Positions 8,852 to 17,573 of a stretch of DNA of 62,931 nucleotides are shown piece after piece. The DNA is from JBBSEX01 sp038239345 (GTDB lineage: Bacteria > Acidobacteriota > Terriglobia > Bryobacterales > Bryobacteraceae): positions 1 to 62,931 of the forward strand of contig JBBSEX010000025.1 in the NCBI GenBank assembly GCA_038239345.1. The letters are read 5' to 3'. Each line of letters starts with the position of its first letter. Within the stretch, counting starts at the first letter, position 1. Position numbers and translations under genes: made by a program. The notes below the pieces were generated by a model. That model was not told the DNA's origin and ran no database searches. It saw only the letters and a list, made by a program, of their open reading frames with translations.

Positions 8852-9781
8852 ATGTTACTTACGAAATCTATAGCGGAAGAAATCGCGGATCTGAAGGCCG
8901 ACCGGCGGGCGATCATTCTGGCGCATCATTACCAGGAATCGGAAATTCAGGAACTCGCCGATGTGGTGGGCGATAGCCTTGAACTGGCGCGCAAGGCCCG
9001 CGATTTCGAAGGCGATGTCATTGCTTTTTGCGGTGTCTGGTTTATGGCCGAAACCGCCAAGGTCCTGAATCCCGAACGGATCATCGTAGTCCCCGACAAG
9101 GATGCCAGTTGCAGCCTGGTAGAGAGCTGCCCGGCCGAGCAAATCCATGCTTATCGCCAACTGCATCCCGATCACGTCATCGTCAGCTACATCAATACTT
9201 CGGTTGAGGTGAAGGCGGAAAGCGACATCCTGTGTACTTCCCGCAATGCCGTCGATATCGTGAATTCCATTCCCGCCGAAAAGACCGTTTTGTTTCTTCC
9301 CGACATCAATTTGGGCAATTACGTGAAGCGCCAGACGGGGCGCGAGAACATGAAGATCTGGCAGGGAGCGTGCATCGTTCACGCAACATTTCCAGCCCGG
9401 CGCGTGCGGCAGGCCCGTACGGAACATCCTAACGCCGCCATCGCCGCGCATCCCGAGTGCCCGGTCGACGTCCTGGCGATGGCCGACTTTATCGGGTCCA
9501 CTTCGGCGATTATCGATTGGTGCGTCCAGGCTCCACAGCAGGAATTTATCGTCATGACGGAGAGCGGAGTGGGATATTCTCTGCGCCGCCGCGCTCCCCA
9601 CAAGCAGTTTTTCTTCGTGCCGAATGAGAATTGCAACTGCAGTGAGTGCCCGTATATGCGGCTGAATACGCTGGAAAAGTTGCGCGAGTGTTTGCGAACG
9701 CTGCAGCCACGAGTGGATCTTTCGCCGGAAATGATTGAACGGGCCGCGATTCCGATTAACCGTATGCTGGCGATTCGCTAG
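8852..9781 (+). CDS. nadA: Quinolinate synthase
   Basis: A 309-aa 4Fe-4S enzyme that condenses iminoaspartate with dihydroxyacetone phosphate to quinolinate in NAD synthesis. The family opening is visible (RRAIILAHHYQESEIQELAD). Conserved cysteines include those in AFCGVWFMAETAKVL, SCSLVESCPAEQ, WQGACIVHATF, AHPECPVDV and NCNCSECPYMRLNTLEKL. Three of the family's invariant cysteines bind the cluster. Length is typical. Neither nadB nor nadC is adjacent, so the rest of the pathway lies elsewhere. moaA follows 12 bases later on the same strand, so the two are probably co-transcribed. Confidence 0.96.
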   Translation: MLLTKSIAEEIADLKADRRAIILAHHYQESEIQELADVVGDSLELARKARDFEGDVIAFCGVWFMAETAKVLNPERIIVVPDKDASCSLVESCPAEQIHAYRQLHPDHVIVSYINTSVEVKAESDILCTSRNAVDIVNSIPAEKTVLFLPDINLGNYVKRQTGRENMKIWQGACIVHATFPARRVRQARTEHPNAAIAAHPECPVDVLAMADFIGSTSAIIDWCVQAPQQEFIVMTESGVGYSLRRRAPHKQFFFVPNENCNCSECPYMRLNTLEKLRECLRTLQPRVDLSPEMIERAAIPINRMLAIR

Positions 9782-9793
9782 CCCTCAATTAAA

Positions 9794-10789
9794 ATGCACG
9801 CTCCTCTGATTGACAAATTCGACAGGGTCCACGATAGCCTGCGCATCAGCGTAACGGACCGTTGCAATATTCGCTGTTTCTATTGCATGCCGGAAACGGG
9901 CGTGAAGTTTGTCGAGCGGGAGCAGATTCTATCGTTTGAAGAAATCGAGCGAGTGGTTCGGGTGGCGGCGAGCCTGGGCGTAAAGAAATTACGGCTGACC
10001 GGCGGCGAACCACTGCTCCGTCGAAACCTTCCGGTCTTGATTGAAAAGCTGACGGCGATTCCGGGAATCGACGACCTCGCCTTGACGACGAATGGGGTCT
10101 TGCTGGCCGAGCAGGCTCAATCGCTCTATGACGCTGGATTGCGCCGCCTGAATATTCATCTGGACACTCTGGATCGCCAGCGCTTTCTGCAAATTACCCG
10201 TCGCGACGATTTCGATAAGGTGATGCGGGGCATCGAAGTGGCCCAGAAAATTGGGTTCGCTCCGCTAAAAATCAATGCGGTGGCGGTGAAGAATCTGGTG
10301 GAAGAAGATATCGTTCCGCTGGCTCTATTTGGGCGGGCAAATAATATTGAGATCCGCTATATAGAGTTTATGCCGCTGGATTCGCAAAGCCTTTGGAAGA
10401 ACGGCAAGGTTTTGACGGCCGACGAGATGATTGCCATGATCTCAAAAGAGATCGGTTCCCTGGAGGCGATTCCCGACGCCGACCCACGCGCTCCCGCCAC
10501 CGAATACCGGTTCCGCGATGGAATAGGCAAGATCGGCTTCGTCGCGTCCATTAGCAGGCCCTTCTGTATGAACTGTAATCGAATTCGTTTGACAGCCGAC
10601 GGTAAGCTCCGATACTGCCTGTTCGCGATCGATGAAACGGACGTCAAGCAGGCGCTACGCTCGGGCGAAAGCGATGAACGCATCGCCGCTCTTCTCCGCC
10701 AGAATGTCAGCGCTAAGTGGCTGGGCCACGAAATCAATTCCACTCGCTTTATTCCGCCTCCCCGCCCAATGTATTCCATCGGCGGTTAA
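9794..10789 (+). CDS. moaA: GTP 3',8-cyclase, molybdenum cofactor biosynthesis
   Basis: A 331-aa radical-SAM enzyme for the first step of molybdopterin synthesis, the cyclisation of GTP later completed by MoaC. The N-terminal radical-SAM cluster motif CNIRCFYC (about 28-35) is preceded by the family block DSLRISVTDR. LRLTGGEPLLRRN follows, with a GGEP SAM-binding motif. The second, C-terminal 4Fe-4S site is present as FCMNCNRIRLTADGKLRYC. The protein ends in Gly-Gly, as active MoaA proteins do. It sits 12 bases after nadA. The molybdenum hydroxylase operon 6 kb downstream is a likely consumer of the cofactor. Confidence 0.96.
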   Translation: MHAPLIDKFDRVHDSLRISVTDRCNIRCFYCMPETGVKFVEREQILSFEEIERVVRVAASLGVKKLRLTGGEPLLRRNLPVLIEKLTAIPGIDDLALTTNGVLLAEQAQSLYDAGLRRLNIHLDTLDRQRFLQITRRDDFDKVMRGIEVAQKIGFAPLKINAVAVKNLVEEDIVPLALFGRANNIEIRYIEFMPLDSQSLWKNGKVLTADEMIAMISKEIGSLEAIPDADPRAPATEYRFRDGIGKIGFVASISRPFCMNCNRIRLTADGKLRYCLFAIDETDVKQALRSGESDERIAALLRQNVSAKWLGHEINSTRFIPPPRPMYSIGG

Positions 10790-10877
10790 GAGCCAAATTC
10801 TAAGGTTTTGCCCGATCCCTGACGATAGATCGTAAGTCGTTAATCGCCCAGGAATAGGATGAAGCGGAAGGTATGCA

Positions 10878-11780
10878 GTGTTGCGTATGATTTTTGCGGA
10901 GAACTCCAGTGCGTCGATTCGTTTGCTAATGGTGGCGCTGGGATGTAATTTTGCGGCGAGTCTTTACGGGCAGGCTGCGAAACCGGCCCCCGTTTCGGCT
11001 GCGGTAACAGCGGTAAAAGGCGACGCCGCGGGCTGCGTGGACTCTACCGCTCTACCCAGAATGCAGGGGTGCCGGATCGATAATTGCGAAACGAAAGATT
11101 ACGAGCGGCGCGACGTCCCCGTGGGAAAAGAACTCAATGGCGACCCCGTTATCGAATCGATGGAAGGCGAACTGAAGGCGGTGATGTACGAGTGCGCCGA
11201 AACCGTGAGCGCATCGCAAATTGTGCAGCGCGGGGCCAACCTTCTGAAGCTTAGCGGATACAAAGTTCCGTATGTGAACACGGATGCCGAGGCGGAATTA
11301 TCCGCGCAATTGAAGGATACGTGGATTCTGGTGGAGGCGATCGCGAAGTATTACACGTTGTACGAATTCAAAGTAATTCCCCCGGAGCCGGAGCCGCTGG
11401 AGGCCAAAGAAATGGCTGAGGCCATCGAGAAAACCGGTCACGTGGCGCTCTATGGACTGGAATACGATGCGGCGCGGATGAATGTAATGCCGGAATCGGA
11501 GAGCATCATGGACGAAGTTTTAAAGCTTCTGAAAGGGCATCCCGAATTGAAGGTCCGGATTGAAGTGAACACCGATAATACCGGCCTGACGGCTACGAAT
11601 CATGTGATCTCCCGGCAACGGGCGAGTACGCTGGTAGCCTGGCTGGTAGCGCATGGGATTGATAAGAGCCGGCTTGCGGCGGCGGGAAATGGCGAATCGA
11701 AGCCAATCGCCGACATCGATACCGCGAAGGGGCGGATGCTCAACCGCCGCGTAGACCTGGTCAAGATCATCCCGAAGTAG
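10878..11780 (+). CDS. Secreted OmpA-family protein
   Basis: A 300-aa protein with a C-terminal OmpA peptidoglycan-binding domain (about 180-298). Recognisable parts are HVALYGLEYDAARMNVMPES, a short LKVRIEVNTDNTG strand, and the closing RASTLVAWLVAHGI...GRMLNRRVDLV block. The N-terminus has a hydrophobic export segment (IRLLMVALGCNFAASLYGQA), then an uncharacterised region with four Cys in the first half of the mature chain. GTG at 10878 has GGAAGG upstream; ATG at 10887 is a possible alternative. Expected location is the periplasm or outer membrane, anchored to peptidoglycan. It stands 88 bases after moaA, with no functional link visible. Confidence 0.82.
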   Translation: MLRMIFAENSSASIRLLMVALGCNFAASLYGQAAKPAPVSAAVTAVKGDAAGCVDSTALPRMQGCRIDNCETKDYERRDVPVGKELNGDPVIESMEGELKAVMYECAETVSASQIVQRGANLLKLSGYKVPYVNTDAEAELSAQLKDTWILVEAIAKYYTLYEFKVIPPEPEPLEAKEMAEAIEKTGHVALYGLEYDAARMNVMPESESIMDEVLKLLKGHPELKVRIEVNTDNTGLTATNHVISRQRASTLVAWLVAHGIDKSRLAAAGNGESKPIADIDTAKGRMLNRRVDLVKIIPK

Positions 11781-11810
11781 CCTTCACCGCCGATCGGCTA
11801 GAATGTATTC

Positions 11811-12524
11811 TTGATCCGCACAATCACGCTGTATTATCTTCTTTCCGTTTCCGCCTGCTTCTCGCAAACCCAGACCTTCAAGGTGAAGCCGATCAAGGCG
11901 GTGGAACAGCTTCGCCGGGAATCGGCGGCGGCACAGCCTCCTGTTGAAAGCGGCGATTTTCGCCAGCCCGACTTGGTGGAATTGGTGAAGCTGGATCCGA
12001 AAATACACCTCGATATCCGCTACGCCAGCGATAACAACTTTATGGGCACGCCGTTCTATACGCAAGCTCGGGCATTCCTCCAGCGGCCGGCGGCTGAAGC
12101 CTTGGTGCAAGCGGAAAAGCTGCTCGCGGCGAAGGGTTTCGGAGTGCTGGTTCACGATGGGTATCGGCCTTGGGCGGTGACGAAGATGTTCTGGGATGGC
12201 ACGCCCGACGACAAGCACGATTTCGTGGCGAATCCGGCGCTTGGCTCGAAGCATAATCGCGGCTGCGCCGTCGACCTCAGCCTGTATAGCCTGAAAACGG
12301 GTAAGCCGGTGGTAATGCCCAGCGGGTATGACGAAATGTCGGAGCGCGCCTATCCAACCTATACCGGCGGTACCAAAGAACAGACCGAACGGCGCGAGTT
12401 GTTGCGCAAGGCGATGGAAGCCCAGGGATTCGAAGTGAATAAGTACGAATGGTGGCACTTCGATTACAAGGATTGGAGCAAATATCCCATCCTGAATATC
12501 CCGTTTGAAAAGCTCGGCAAGTAG
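11811..12524 (+). CDS. VanX/DdpX-type D-alanyl-D-alanine dipeptidase, exported
   Basis: A 237-aa zinc peptidase of the M15D family (VanX, DdpX), which cleaves D-Ala-D-Ala. Zinc and catalytic motifs are intact: SKHNRGCAVDLSL (the SxHxxGxAxD ligand motif) and YEWWHFDY (the ExxH motif). LHDGYRP-like VHDGYRPW supplies the conserved Arg. A short hydrophobic N-terminus (ITLYYLLSVSACFSQ) suggests export, so the substrate is probably released cell-wall dipeptide rather than the cytoplasmic pool. No vanH/vanA ligase or VanRS-type pair is adjacent, so this is not evidence of glycopeptide resistance. The start is TTG at 11811 without a clear ribosome binding site, so the exact start is uncertain. Confidence 0.9.
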   Translation: MIRTITLYYLLSVSACFSQTQTFKVKPIKAVEQLRRESAAAQPPVESGDFRQPDLVELVKLDPKIHLDIRYASDNNFMGTPFYTQARAFLQRPAAEALVQAEKLLAAKGFGVLVHDGYRPWAVTKMFWDGTPDDKHDFVANPALGSKHNRGCAVDLSLYSLKTGKPVVMPSGYDEMSERAYPTYTGGTKEQTERRELLRKAMEAQGFEVNKYEWWHFDYKDWSKYPILNIPFEKLGK

Positions 12525-12544
12525 TAGCTCTTCATTGCAGGCCG

Positions 12545-14890
12545 CTAATTCGTTCCGCTCGATCGTGGATCCGGCGGGTTCTTCAGAGTGTATTCTTTCG
12601 GCGGCTCGACTCCCAGAAGATAGCGCACAAAATAATCCCAGCGGCGCCGCACCATGTATGGCTCGTTGCCGAAGCCATGGCCGCGATTGGGGAGCATGAT
12701 CAAATCGAAATCCTTGTTTGCCTTGATCAATTCATTCACCACCAGAAGCGTATTCGATGGCGGGACATTGGTATCCATCGTGCCGTGGGCCAGCAGCAAA
12801 TGCCCTTTCAGGTTCTTGGCGAAGTTCTGGTTGGCCTGTGTATCGTAATTGGTGCTCCCATCCGGCTTGCGCTCCAGTAGGCCGTGCCACTTCTCAGCCC
12901 AATCGTCTTCATAGTTACGGTTATCGTGGTTGCCGGCTTCGGAGATTCCCACTTTGAAGAAGTCTGGATAGTGGAACATGGCGCCAGCCGCCGCGTAGCC
13001 ACCGCCCGAGTGTCCATATATGCCCGCACGATCGATATCGATCCAGGCGTAACGCCGGGCGAGTTCTTTCATCGCGCCAACTTGATCGGGCAGCGTATTA
13101 TCGCCCATATCGCCGTAGTAGGCTTCGTGAAATTTCTTGGAGCGCGACGGATTACCCATGCCGTCGATCGAGACGACGATAAAGCCGAGTTCGGCCAGCG
13201 ATTGTATATCGCCACGCGACGCCGAGAAGGCTCGGCTTCCGACGCTGCCACCCTGCGGACCCGGATAAATGTGATTGATGATGGGGTATTTCTTGTTGGG
13301 ATCGAAGTTGGTTGGCTTGGCCATCACCCCATACAGATCGGTGACGCCATCGCGAGCTTTGACGGTGAACGGAACCACGGGCTTCCACCCGGTGGCCACC
13401 AGACGCGATATGTCGGCTGTCTCAAGCGTCAGAAGGAGCCTCCCGTCCAGATCGCGAAGCACTGTGACAGGCGGCGCATCGGGCTTGGAATAAGTATCGA
13501 CGAAGTACCGTCCCGAAGGCGACAGAGTGATCTCATGATTGCCGTTTTCGGGCGTCAGAAGCGACGTGCCTTTGCCGTCCAGCCCGGCACGGTAGAAGTG
13601 TGAGAAGTACGCATCCCTGCCCTTCTCGCGGCCCACTCCCAGGAAATAAAGTGCGCGGGTTTGTTCATCCACGCGCAGTACCTGGCTGACATTACCTTCG
13701 CCGCGGGTGACCTGCCCCTTCAGCTTGCCGCTGTCGAGATCGTACAGATAAAGTTGGCCCCAGTTATCGCGCTCGGAGAACCACAAAATTTCGTTCGAGC
13801 CCGGCATGTAACGCCAATTCACACGTCCGTTTCCCGATTCGAAGAAGGTCTTCACGGTTTCTTCCAGGACGTCGCGCACGGTTCCGCTGCCCGCATCGGC
13901 GACGCGAAGTTGCTCGTGCTTATGGTCGCGGGATGTGGATACAAAAGCCAGGCGAGTGCTGTCCGGGCTCCACTGGACATCGGCCCACTCATTGCCGCGG
14001 CAAGCGATGTGGTCGCACAGTGTCGAGCGATGCTGATCGGCGGGCATCTTCAGGCGGATCACGCGCGGAACATCTACTTCGACGATCACCCGCTGTATTG
14101 TCGCCACAACATCGTCGCCTGGAAGTGGATACTTCCAGGCCTGCAACGACGGATGGCCGATCTTAGTATCGACTAAATACATCTCGCCGACGCCGCGCTG
14201 ATCCTGCTGAAATGTAGCGATCTTCTTGGAATCGGGCGACCAGAGAAGGATCGCCCGATCGCTGCGAACCCATCCCGCGTTGTCCGTCGCATAGCCGAAA
14301 TCCTTCACGCCGTCGCTGGTCAGCTGTGTTTCTTTTTTGGTCGCGACATCGCGAGCCCAGAGATTGTAATCGCGAATGAAGGCCGTGCGCTTCTTGTCGG
14401 GCGAGGGTACGTCGTTTCGAGACGCTCCCCGCGCAGCCGGTGCTTCGCCAGTGCCAGGGGCGCAGTGCGAGCCGGCGGAATCGCACGTCCAACGCTTGCC
14501 CGCGACGGCGAACGATACAGTGTTTACGCCGCCGGAGAAGTCGATCTCCTGGAAGGGAAGATGATAAGAATCGTAGGCCGCACCAGCCGCTGTGGAGAGG
14601 GCGGCCGCCAGTTTGGTGCGATCGAAGGCAGGCTCGCGAGTCCTGCGAACCGGATCGACCACAACAAATTCGCTGCCTTCGACGATTGTATTGCGATACC
14701 AGAACCGATCGTCGGGCAGCCAATTGGGCCGTACAGTGGCCCGAAAAACAAGCGGCGTCGTGTTATACGGCATCCATTTCTCGGCGCGCGCATAATCGGC
14801 GGCGGTGACGGATGGGGGCGCGGATTGCTGAGCGAAACAAACAACAGCCGCAAGCAATGTGGGGGCAAGATATTTTACGCGAATGAACAT
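12545..14890 (-). CDS. S9 family prolyl peptidase, DPP-IV-like
   Basis: A 781-aa secreted peptidase of the S9B (dipeptidyl-peptidase IV) type. A signal peptide (YLAPTLLAAVVCFAQQ) is followed by an N-terminal beta-propeller (about 60-520, DPPIV_N-like), then a C-terminal alpha/beta-hydrolase domain. Triad: Ser in IYGHSGGGYAAAGAM (near 628), Asp in AHGTMDTNVPPSN (near 705), His in PNRGHGFGNEPY (near 737). DPP-IV enzymes remove Xaa-Pro dipeptides from peptide N-termini. The propeller restricts access to short peptides. It ends convergently with the VanX-like gene, 20 bases away. A second S9 peptidase lies at 36.7 kb, so peptide uptake or turnover is a theme in this window. Confidence 0.93.
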   Translation of the reverse strand: MFIRVKYLAPTLLAAVVCFAQQSAPPSVTAADYARAEKWMPYNTTPLVFRATVRPNWLPDDRFWYRNTIVEGSEFVVVDPVRRTREPAFDRTKLAAALSTAAGAAYDSYHLPFQEIDFSGGVNTVSFAVAGKRWTCDSAGSHCAPGTGEAPAARGASRNDVPSPDKKRTAFIRDYNLWARDVATKKETQLTSDGVKDFGYATDNAGWVRSDRAILLWSPDSKKIATFQQDQRGVGEMYLVDTKIGHPSLQAWKYPLPGDDVVATIQRVIVEVDVPRVIRLKMPADQHRSTLCDHIACRGNEWADVQWSPDSTRLAFVSTSRDHKHEQLRVADAGSGTVRDVLEETVKTFFESGNGRVNWRYMPGSNEILWFSERDNWGQLYLYDLDSGKLKGQVTRGEGNVSQVLRVDEQTRALYFLGVGREKGRDAYFSHFYRAGLDGKGTSLLTPENGNHEITLSPSGRYFVDTYSKPDAPPVTVLRDLDGRLLLTLETADISRLVATGWKPVVPFTVKARDGVTDLYGVMAKPTNFDPNKKYPIINHIYPGPQGGSVGSRAFSASRGDIQSLAELGFIVVSIDGMGNPSRSKKFHEAYYGDMGDNTLPDQVGAMKELARRYAWIDIDRAGIYGHSGGGYAAAGAMFHYPDFFKVGISEAGNHDNRNYEDDWAEKWHGLLERKPDGSTNYDTQANQNFAKNLKGHLLLAHGTMDTNVPPSNTLLVVNELIKANKDFDLIMLPNRGHGFGNEPYMVRRRWDYFVRYLLGVEPPKEYTLKNPPDPRSSGTN

Positions 14891-15031
14891 GATTTCGGTG
14901 CCGCGATAATCACATTAACAGGATCCGGAAGTCAACCGACGCACCGGTCATGTGCAGTGTTCAGCGAAACTATCGCCTTTAAAATGTTCAGGGACTTTCG
15001 TGGCTTGTACTATATGGAGTCGCTTTACCTA

Positions 15032-15661
15032 CTACTGCCGCCGTACGTATTCGTATCGGTACGCAAGCCACGCTTTACCGCTTCCGTCTGCCAGCATGAA
15101 GCGCTCCTCTGCAAGGTCGTGGCCAGCGTCCTTTTGAATCATGATTTCGTCCATCCTTAACATTTGACCGGCTACGTTCATTCCAGCGCCCGCGATGGCA
15201 AACGGTTCGAACATGAGCGTAATCGTTCCCTTATCCCCGGGACCGAAGCTCGCCGCGGGCATCAGTCCAACAGGGTTACGAGTATCCATTGAGACATATT
15301 TCCAGCGGCCTTCGACACGGTTAAAGCTCAGGTAGTAAATCCTTCGAAAGTCAGGTACGGCGGAGCCCGGCGCCGGCTGTATGATTTCCTGCAAGAAGGC
15401 TCCGATCATCTTGCGCTCCGCAATATACTTCGTTGAAATCGGCGCAGCGCCTGGCGAAGCCCAGATCGTTTCAACAACATCCCAATTTCCAACTCTCTGT
15501 GCCATCCGGGAATTCTCGGGACCCAATTCATTCAGCCGCGTCGCCGCTGAAGGTGCTTGTTGTGCTACGGATGCGAAAGGCATAAGAACGGAAGCGAGTG
15601 CAATTAAGAAATGATCACGACGTTGAAGCCTGAACACGAGACGAAGCTTGGAAACGATCAT
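15032..15661 (-). CDS. Exported DUF1579-like protein
   Basis: A 209-aa hypothetical protein. An N-terminal export segment (HFLIALASVLMPFASVAQQ) is followed by a beta-rich domain with features of DUF1579: MAQRVGNWDVVETIWASP near the start, a central IYYLSFNRVEGRWKYVSMDT, and a closing beta strand. This family is related to lipocalin-like folds and has no assigned reaction. The first conserved block (GxWxVxxxW) is typical. It lies 141 bases upstream of the S9 peptidase on the same strand, probably with its own transcript. No ligand can be named from the sequence. Confidence 0.65.
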   Translation of the reverse strand: MIVSKLRLVFRLQRRDHFLIALASVLMPFASVAQQAPSAATRLNELGPENSRMAQRVGNWDVVETIWASPGAAPISTKYIAERKMIGAFLQEIIQPAPGSAVPDFRRIYYLSFNRVEGRWKYVSMDTRNPVGLMPAASFGPGDKGTITLMFEPFAIAGAGMNVAGQMLRMDEIMIQKDAGHDLAEERFMLADGSGKAWLAYRYEYVRRQ

Positions 15662-15720
15662 GGGTATTGGAGATGTTCACCGGCGAGAACGTTTCGCATA
15701 TTCAGACGATTCAGCCACAG

Positions 15721-15764
15721 CTTACTGCGATCATCGATGATTGAGGTCCATTAGCAAAATCAAA
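15721..15764 (+). promoter_or_regulatory. Shared upstream element, copy 1 (before the Gfo/Idh gene)
   Basis: A 44-base block containing ACTGCGATCATCGATGATTG matches the block at 16987-17030 at about 37 of 43 positions. This copy contains the perfect 12-bp palindrome ATCATCGATGAT. It ends in GCAAAATCAAAC, where copy 2 has GCAAAATGAAAC. The copy lies about 60 bases upstream of the Gfo/Idh start. A shared operator or a duplicated promoter segment is inferred. Confidence 0.5.
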
Positions 15765-15822
15765 CGGTGACGCCGCTCGTTTTCACACGGAACAGACCCG
15801 CGAAACTGGAAGGAGATGGCAA

Positions 15823-16914
15823 ATGGGGAAGTCGCTAAGAGTTGGGATCATCGGCGTCAGCGTCGAACGGGGGTGGGCGAAAGAGTCGCATGTTCCCGCG
15901 GTTCAAAAGCTAGAGGGATTAGAGCTCGCGGCCGTCGCCACCAACAACCAAGCCACGGCCGAGACTGCCGCCAAAGCTTTCGGCGCGAAGGCAGCCTACG
16001 GGGATGGAGCGGCGTTGTTCCGCGATCCTAACATCGACCTTGTCGCGGTATGCGTCAAGGTTCCCAGCCATCTCAAGTTGGTTCTGGGCGCCGTAGCGGC
16101 GGGTAAGCATATCTATTGCGAATGGCCTCTGGGACGCGGCGTTGCTGAAGCGGAAGAGATTGCCGCCGCCGCGAGTGCCGCGGGAGTCCACGCCGCGGTT
16201 GGCTTGCAGACGCGAATGAATCCGGCCGCGCTGAAGGCTCGCGATCTGATTGGGTCCGGCGCCATCGGACGTGTGCTCAGCGCGCGGATTTATTCCAGCA
16301 CTCTCGGGTTCGGGTCGAAAACACCGTTAGCGGAATCCTATGCGGAGAATGGTGAGAATGGCGTCACGCTCGTCACCATTCAGGGTGCACACACGCTCGA
16401 TCTGGCCATCGCAGTGCTTGGCAGGTTGGTTGACTTAACGGCGCTTGCCACCATCCAATATCCCGAAGTCGAGATCGGCGGCGACGGGACGCGGCAAGTG
16501 CGATCTACGCCCGACCACCTTCTGGTGCAGGCGCGTCTGATCGATGGCGGCGCACTGACGGTCGAGGTAGCCGGAGGCGGTCCGCCGGATACGCCGTTCC
16601 GGCTGGAAGCGACCGGTGAAAAGGGCGTTCTCGCGCTGGATGGCGGTGCCCTAAGAGGCTTCCAGTCGGGCCGCCTCCGCCTTTCGCTGAATGGCATTCC
16701 CCAGCACGTCGAAGAGGGCGAGATCGGGCCGATGGCGGATACTGCCGCCAACGTCGCGGGGATATACGCAGCTCTTCGCGATGACATTTCGCGGGGCACC
16801 TCGACTGCTCCCGATTTTGATCATGCCGTCCGCCTGGCGCGAATGATCGCCGACGTTACGTCCTCATCAGTCGCGGGCATGAGAAAGCCGGCGGCCGGGT
16901 GGCCGGCGAACTAA
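15823..16914 (+). CDS. Gfo/Idh/MocA-family protein, Gal80-like, lacking the catalytic Lys
   Basis: A 363-aa protein with an N-terminal Rossmann fold (LRVGIIGVSVERGWAKESH, about 5-23) and a C-terminal Gfo/Idh/MocA alpha/beta domain (about 130-350). The start at 15823 is fixed by AAGGAG 8 bases upstream. In most family members the segment after the second nucleotide-binding strand reads EKP and its Lys is catalytic. Here it reads HIYCEWPLGRG, as in the Gal80-like branch, so the Lys is replaced by Trp. The protein may bind NAD(P) and a sugar or other ligand without being a conventional dehydrogenase. It precedes the molybdenum hydroxylase operon by about 110 bases and shares an upstream sequence element with it, so co-regulation is likely. 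Substrate unknown. Confidence 0.85.
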   Translation: MGKSLRVGIIGVSVERGWAKESHVPAVQKLEGLELAAVATNNQATAETAAKAFGAKAAYGDGAALFRDPNIDLVAVCVKVPSHLKLVLGAVAAGKHIYCEWPLGRGVAEAEEIAAAASAAGVHAAVGLQTRMNPAALKARDLIGSGAIGRVLSARIYSSTLGFGSKTPLAESYAENGENGVTLVTIQGAHTLDLAIAVLGRLVDLTALATIQYPEVEIGGDGTRQVRSTPDHLLVQARLIDGGALTVEVAGGGPPDTPFRLEATGEKGVLALDGGALRGFQSGRLRLSLNGIPQHVEEGEIGPMADTAANVAGIYAALRDDISRGTSTAPDFDHAVRLARMIADVTSSSVAGMRKPAAGWPAN

Positions 16915-16986
16915 ACCCCAAGACCGTCTCCGGCTATGACCAGACGAGGTTGAGGTGTAAACTACCGTAATCGAGCCGCTCATCGG

Positions 16987-17030
16987 CCTACTGCGATCAT
17001 CGATCATTGAGGTTCACTGGCAAAATGAAA
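16987..17030 (+). promoter_or_regulatory. Shared upstream element, copy 2 (before the molybdenum hydroxylase operon)
   Basis: The second copy of the 44-base block starting at 15721, with core ACTGCGATCATCGATCATTG. It runs directly into the ATG at 17025 of the 2Fe-2S subunit gene. Because this copy includes a real start codon and copy 1 has ATC at that place, copy 1 probably arose by duplication of this promoter/start region. Regulation by a common factor is inferred, not shown. Confidence 0.5.
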
Positions 17031-17573
17031 CAAACCATCCTCTCCGAGCCCTCTACTACTCAAATAACGCTCCAGATCAACGGCAAACCTTGCGAACTCC
17101 TGGTCGAGCCACGCGTATCGTTGCTTGACGCATTGCGGGAGCATCTTGACCTCACGGGAACGAAAAAAGGCTGTAATCAGGGCGCGTGCGGAGCTTGCAC
17201 TGTCTTGGTTGATGGAGACCGGATCCTTTCGTGCCTGGCACTTGCCGTTCAATACGAAGGCGCTGATATCACGACGATTGAAGGTCTCTCCCCGGACGGC
17301 GGGCTGCATCCTCTGCAGGCTTCATTCATTGAGCACGACGGCTTTCAATGTGGCTACTGTACGCCGGGGCAGATCTGTTCGGCCGTCGGAATGTTGAAGG
17401 AATTTAACAACGGTTTGCCGAGCGCGGTGACGAGAGATATTTCGGCCGGCGGTCTGGATTTTTCGGATGAGGAAATCAAGGAACGAATGAGTGGCAATTT
17501 GTGCCGCTGCGGCGCCTACGTAGGTATTTGCGCCGCCATTCGCGATGCATTTCAATCCGAGGTGGCACGATGA
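17025..17573 (+). CDS. 2Fe-2S subunit of a xanthine dehydrogenase/aldehyde oxidoreductase-family enzyme
   Basis: A 182-aa iron-sulfur subunit that carries electrons from the molybdenum centre to FAD. A plant-type ferredoxin domain (about 12-85) has CNQGACGACTVLVDGDRILSC for the first 2Fe-2S cluster. The C-terminal helical domain has QCGYCTPGQICSA and NLCRCGAYVGIC for the second. The ATG at 17025 is preferred over an in-frame TTG at 17007. Unlike E. coli PaoA there is no twin-arginine signal at the N-terminus, so the enzyme is probably cytoplasmic. The stop overlaps the next start (ATGA at 17570-17573). The gene order 2Fe-2S, FAD, Mo matches PaoABC-type and related enzymes. Confidence 0.93.
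   Translation: MKQTILSEPSTTQITLQINGKPCELLVEPRVSLLDALREHLDLTGTKKGCNQGACGACTVLVDGDRILSCLALAVQYEGADITTIEGLSPDGGLHPLQASFIEHDGFQCGYCTPGQICSAVGMLKEFNNGLPSAVTRDISAGGLDFSDEEIKERMSGNLCRCGAYVGICAAIRDAFQSEVAR

Noticed and set aside
11811..12524. VanX-like gene as evidence of vancomycin resistance
   Set aside because: No VanA/VanH-type genes and a probable export signal; housekeeping or wall-recycling DdpX/VanX homologues are common.
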